DNA of 64,000 nucleotides from G963677915 sp963677915. Lineage in GTDB: Bacteria > Bacillota > Clostridia > Lachnospirales > Vallitaleaceae. Below the pieces are notes generated by a model. That model worked only from the letters and a program-made list of their open reading frames with translations. It was not told the DNA's origin and did not search any database. The stretch lies in assembly GCA_963677915.2 (NCBI GenBank), contig CAXXGE010000039.1:46762-110761 (forward strand), in the 5' to 3' direction. How positions within the stretch are numbered: the first letter of the stretch is position 1; every line of letters begins with the position of its first letter. The translations under genes were made by a program, and so were the position numbers. This document shows, piece after piece, positions 62,911 to 64,000 of this stretch.

Positions 62911-62929
62911 GAACATATGTTCTATTGTA
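62911..62929 (-). promoter_or_regulatory. tnpB promoter with perfect LexA-like box
   Basis: Minus-strand -10 TACAAT (62924-62929) is overlapped downstream by GAACATATGTTC (62911-62922), a perfect palindrome equal to the Bacillus LexA box core. Confidence 0.6.
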
Positions 62930-63093
62930 TCATACAAAGGCTTATTTTATAAGCTTTTGGGGTCAAATGGAATGGCTTTTTTACGTATTTTTTAGGAAAA
63001 GGCGATTCATCCCGCCACCTATGGAGGAGGGGGAATTCTCGCTGAATTATGTTAAAAACGGATATTTAAGACCTTAGTAAAAAGGAGGTACAC

Positions 63094-63757
63094 ATGCCCA
63101 AAACCAAATGTTTTGATGAATATTATGAGCGCTACGAGCAATGGTTCGATGACAACCGGTATACCTATTTGTCTGAACTTGAAGCAGTACGGCATTTCGT
63201 TCCGAAAAGAGGAAAGGGGATTGAAATCGGCATTGGCAGCGGGAAGTTCGCCGAGCCTCTGGGAATAAAAATCGGCATTGAACCTTCTTTAAATATGAGG
63301 AAATTAGCTGAGAAAAAGGGTATACAAACCGTTGAAGGTGTTGCTGAAGCTTTGCCCATGAATGACTCGACATTCAACTACGTCCTTATGGTTACCACAA
63401 TCTGTTTTGTGGATGATATCCGACAATCCTTCCGAGAAGCAAGACGTATTTGAAATCAGGAGGTGTTATCATCATAGGATTCGTAGATAGAGATAGTTCG
63501 CTAGGGCGCATGTATGAAAAGAACAAGCAGAAGAATGTCTTCTATAGGGATGCGGTTTTTTCTCCACTAAGGAAGTGCTGGCATTGCTGGAAGCAACCGG
63601 ATTTACAGATATCCAGGCTGTCCAGACTGTCTTTGGTATTCCATCGAAAATCAAGGGAGTACAAGATTTCAAGACAGGTTTTGGAGAAGGTGGATTTGTA
63701 GTCATCAAGGCCGTTAAAGGAGAGGGTTCTGATGCAAAATTCTATCATAAAGCATAA
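63094..63757 (+). pseudogene. Class I SAM-dependent methyltransferase, two frameshifts
   Basis: 63094-63453 encodes YYERYEQWFDDNRYTYLSEL, the SAM loop GIEIGIGSGKFAEPLGI and ALPMNDSTFNYVLMVTTICF. One missing T (CGTATTTGAAA) shifts the frame to LKSGGVIIIGFVDRDSSLGR and FYRDAVF. A second missing T in TTTTTT shifts it to LALLEATGFTDIQAVQTVFG, ending at 63757. Both shifts are single-base losses in T runs, so sequencing error is possible. AAGGAGG precedes the start. UbiE/COQ5-like methyltransferase; substrate unknown. Confidence 0.85.
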
Positions 63758-64000
63758 AGATAATCACGCAGGCAAAACAGACTTAATCTACAATTTATGC
63801 CATCTGGGTCAAAAACAATAGATAATGCCATTATTGTAATAAATGCCAGTCGTTCTGTGTTTGTATTGCACAGAAGTTCATATGTGAATTCTAGCAGCCC
63901 CTTTCCCGGTAACCTTTCCGCGTATCTCCTATTTACGCGCTTTTGTGTACCCCCCAAGCAAAAAGGCCTCTACTTTTACGCGTAAAGGCCATTTTCCATC
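63758..64000. other. End of window without a supported gene
   Basis: Holds a second copy of the short repeat (63911-63955) and a perfect TTTACGCGTAAA palindrome (63975-63986) near the window edge. A 70-codon minus-strand frame has no ribosome binding site and is not called. Confidence 0.4.

Larger units (their letters stand above)
59905..63058 (-). mobile_element. IS605-family element, type A, carrying an IS30-like insertion
   Basis: Right end 59905-59968 (hairpin CCACTTTCGC..GAAGTGG and GAACTC terminus) and left end 62930-63058 (hairpin 63022-63047) match the two halves of the 15.9-kb element. Between them lies one tnpB gene split near its start. No tnpA. The element is not duplicating its target, as expected for single-strand transposition. 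Confidence 0.85.

Noticed and set aside
63745..63957. 70-codon minus-strand gene at the window end
   Set aside because: No ribosome binding site; part of it is the short repeat shared with 57.03 kb, which is out of frame there.

Overview
The window looks like a chromosomal stretch from an anaerobic Firmicute of class Clostridia. This rests on strong AGGAGG-type ribosome binding sites, sigma-A promoters, YesM/YesN and HD-GYP signalling genes, an AblA/AblB pair, sortase B, UlaE- and RbsABC-type sugar genes and clostridial insertion-sequence families. Genus cannot be read from the sequence alone. No rRNA, tRNA or CRISPR array was seen.

Region 1 (0-16 kb) is mostly ordinary genome. It holds a YesN regulator facing a YesM kinase/UlaE-like epimerase pair, a SulP transporter, an aconitase-family dehydratase pair, an XRE regulator with its membrane partner, and an EF-G/TetM-like GTPase fused to a Rae1/YacP-like NYN nuclease. 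It also holds an ablA-ablB operon (N-epsilon-acetyl-beta-lysine, an osmolyte) behind a roughly 200-nt leader that ends in a terminator, and an IolE-like gene followed by a truncated oxidoreductase. A 27-nt palindromic REP-like repeat occurs four times between 10.0 and 14.7 kb, once in frame inside the GTPase-nuclease fusion.

Region 2 (16-30 kb) carries a flavoprotein, a membrane-protein operon (AI-2E family, YihY, TspO-like), a mechanosensitive-channel-like gene and two large PAS/GGDEF/HD-GYP proteins. Between the last two lies a decayed second sulP gene bracketed by two 122-bp repeats and split by an IS1634-family element with a 151-bp target duplication.

Region 3 (30-47 kb) is an insertion-sequence-rich accessory zone. 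It has an IS605-type tnpB relic with a candidate omega RNA, a fasciclin-domain surface protein next to a divergent class B sortase, and an MBOAT/DHHW O-acylation operon. The first gene of that operon, a lipoprotein, is cut by IS66; removing the element with one 8-bp duplication restores the frame. An rbsA-rbsC-rbsB remnant is broken by an IS3 element. An ABC-2 transporter sits between two partial copies of a small gene cluster that is present most fully at 58-60 kb. All copies share a promoter carrying a CATATG-centred palindrome. A lone MreB homologue follows.

Region 4 (47-57 kb) contains an unrecognised four-gene membrane/secreted-protein operon, the best candidate here for an undescribed system, plus an IS605 remnant, a secreted copper-amine-oxidase-N-like protein and an IS630 relic. 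Region 5 (57-64 kb) holds a frameshifted flavin reductase, a radical SAM protein, a hotdog thioesterase, fragments of Mrp-like and DUF5320-like genes, and an IS605 element whose tnpB was entered right after its start codons by an IS30-like element. It ends with a twice-frameshifted methyltransferase. The 208-bp element at 15.9 kb is the two ends of that IS605 element joined together, a MITE-like derivative.
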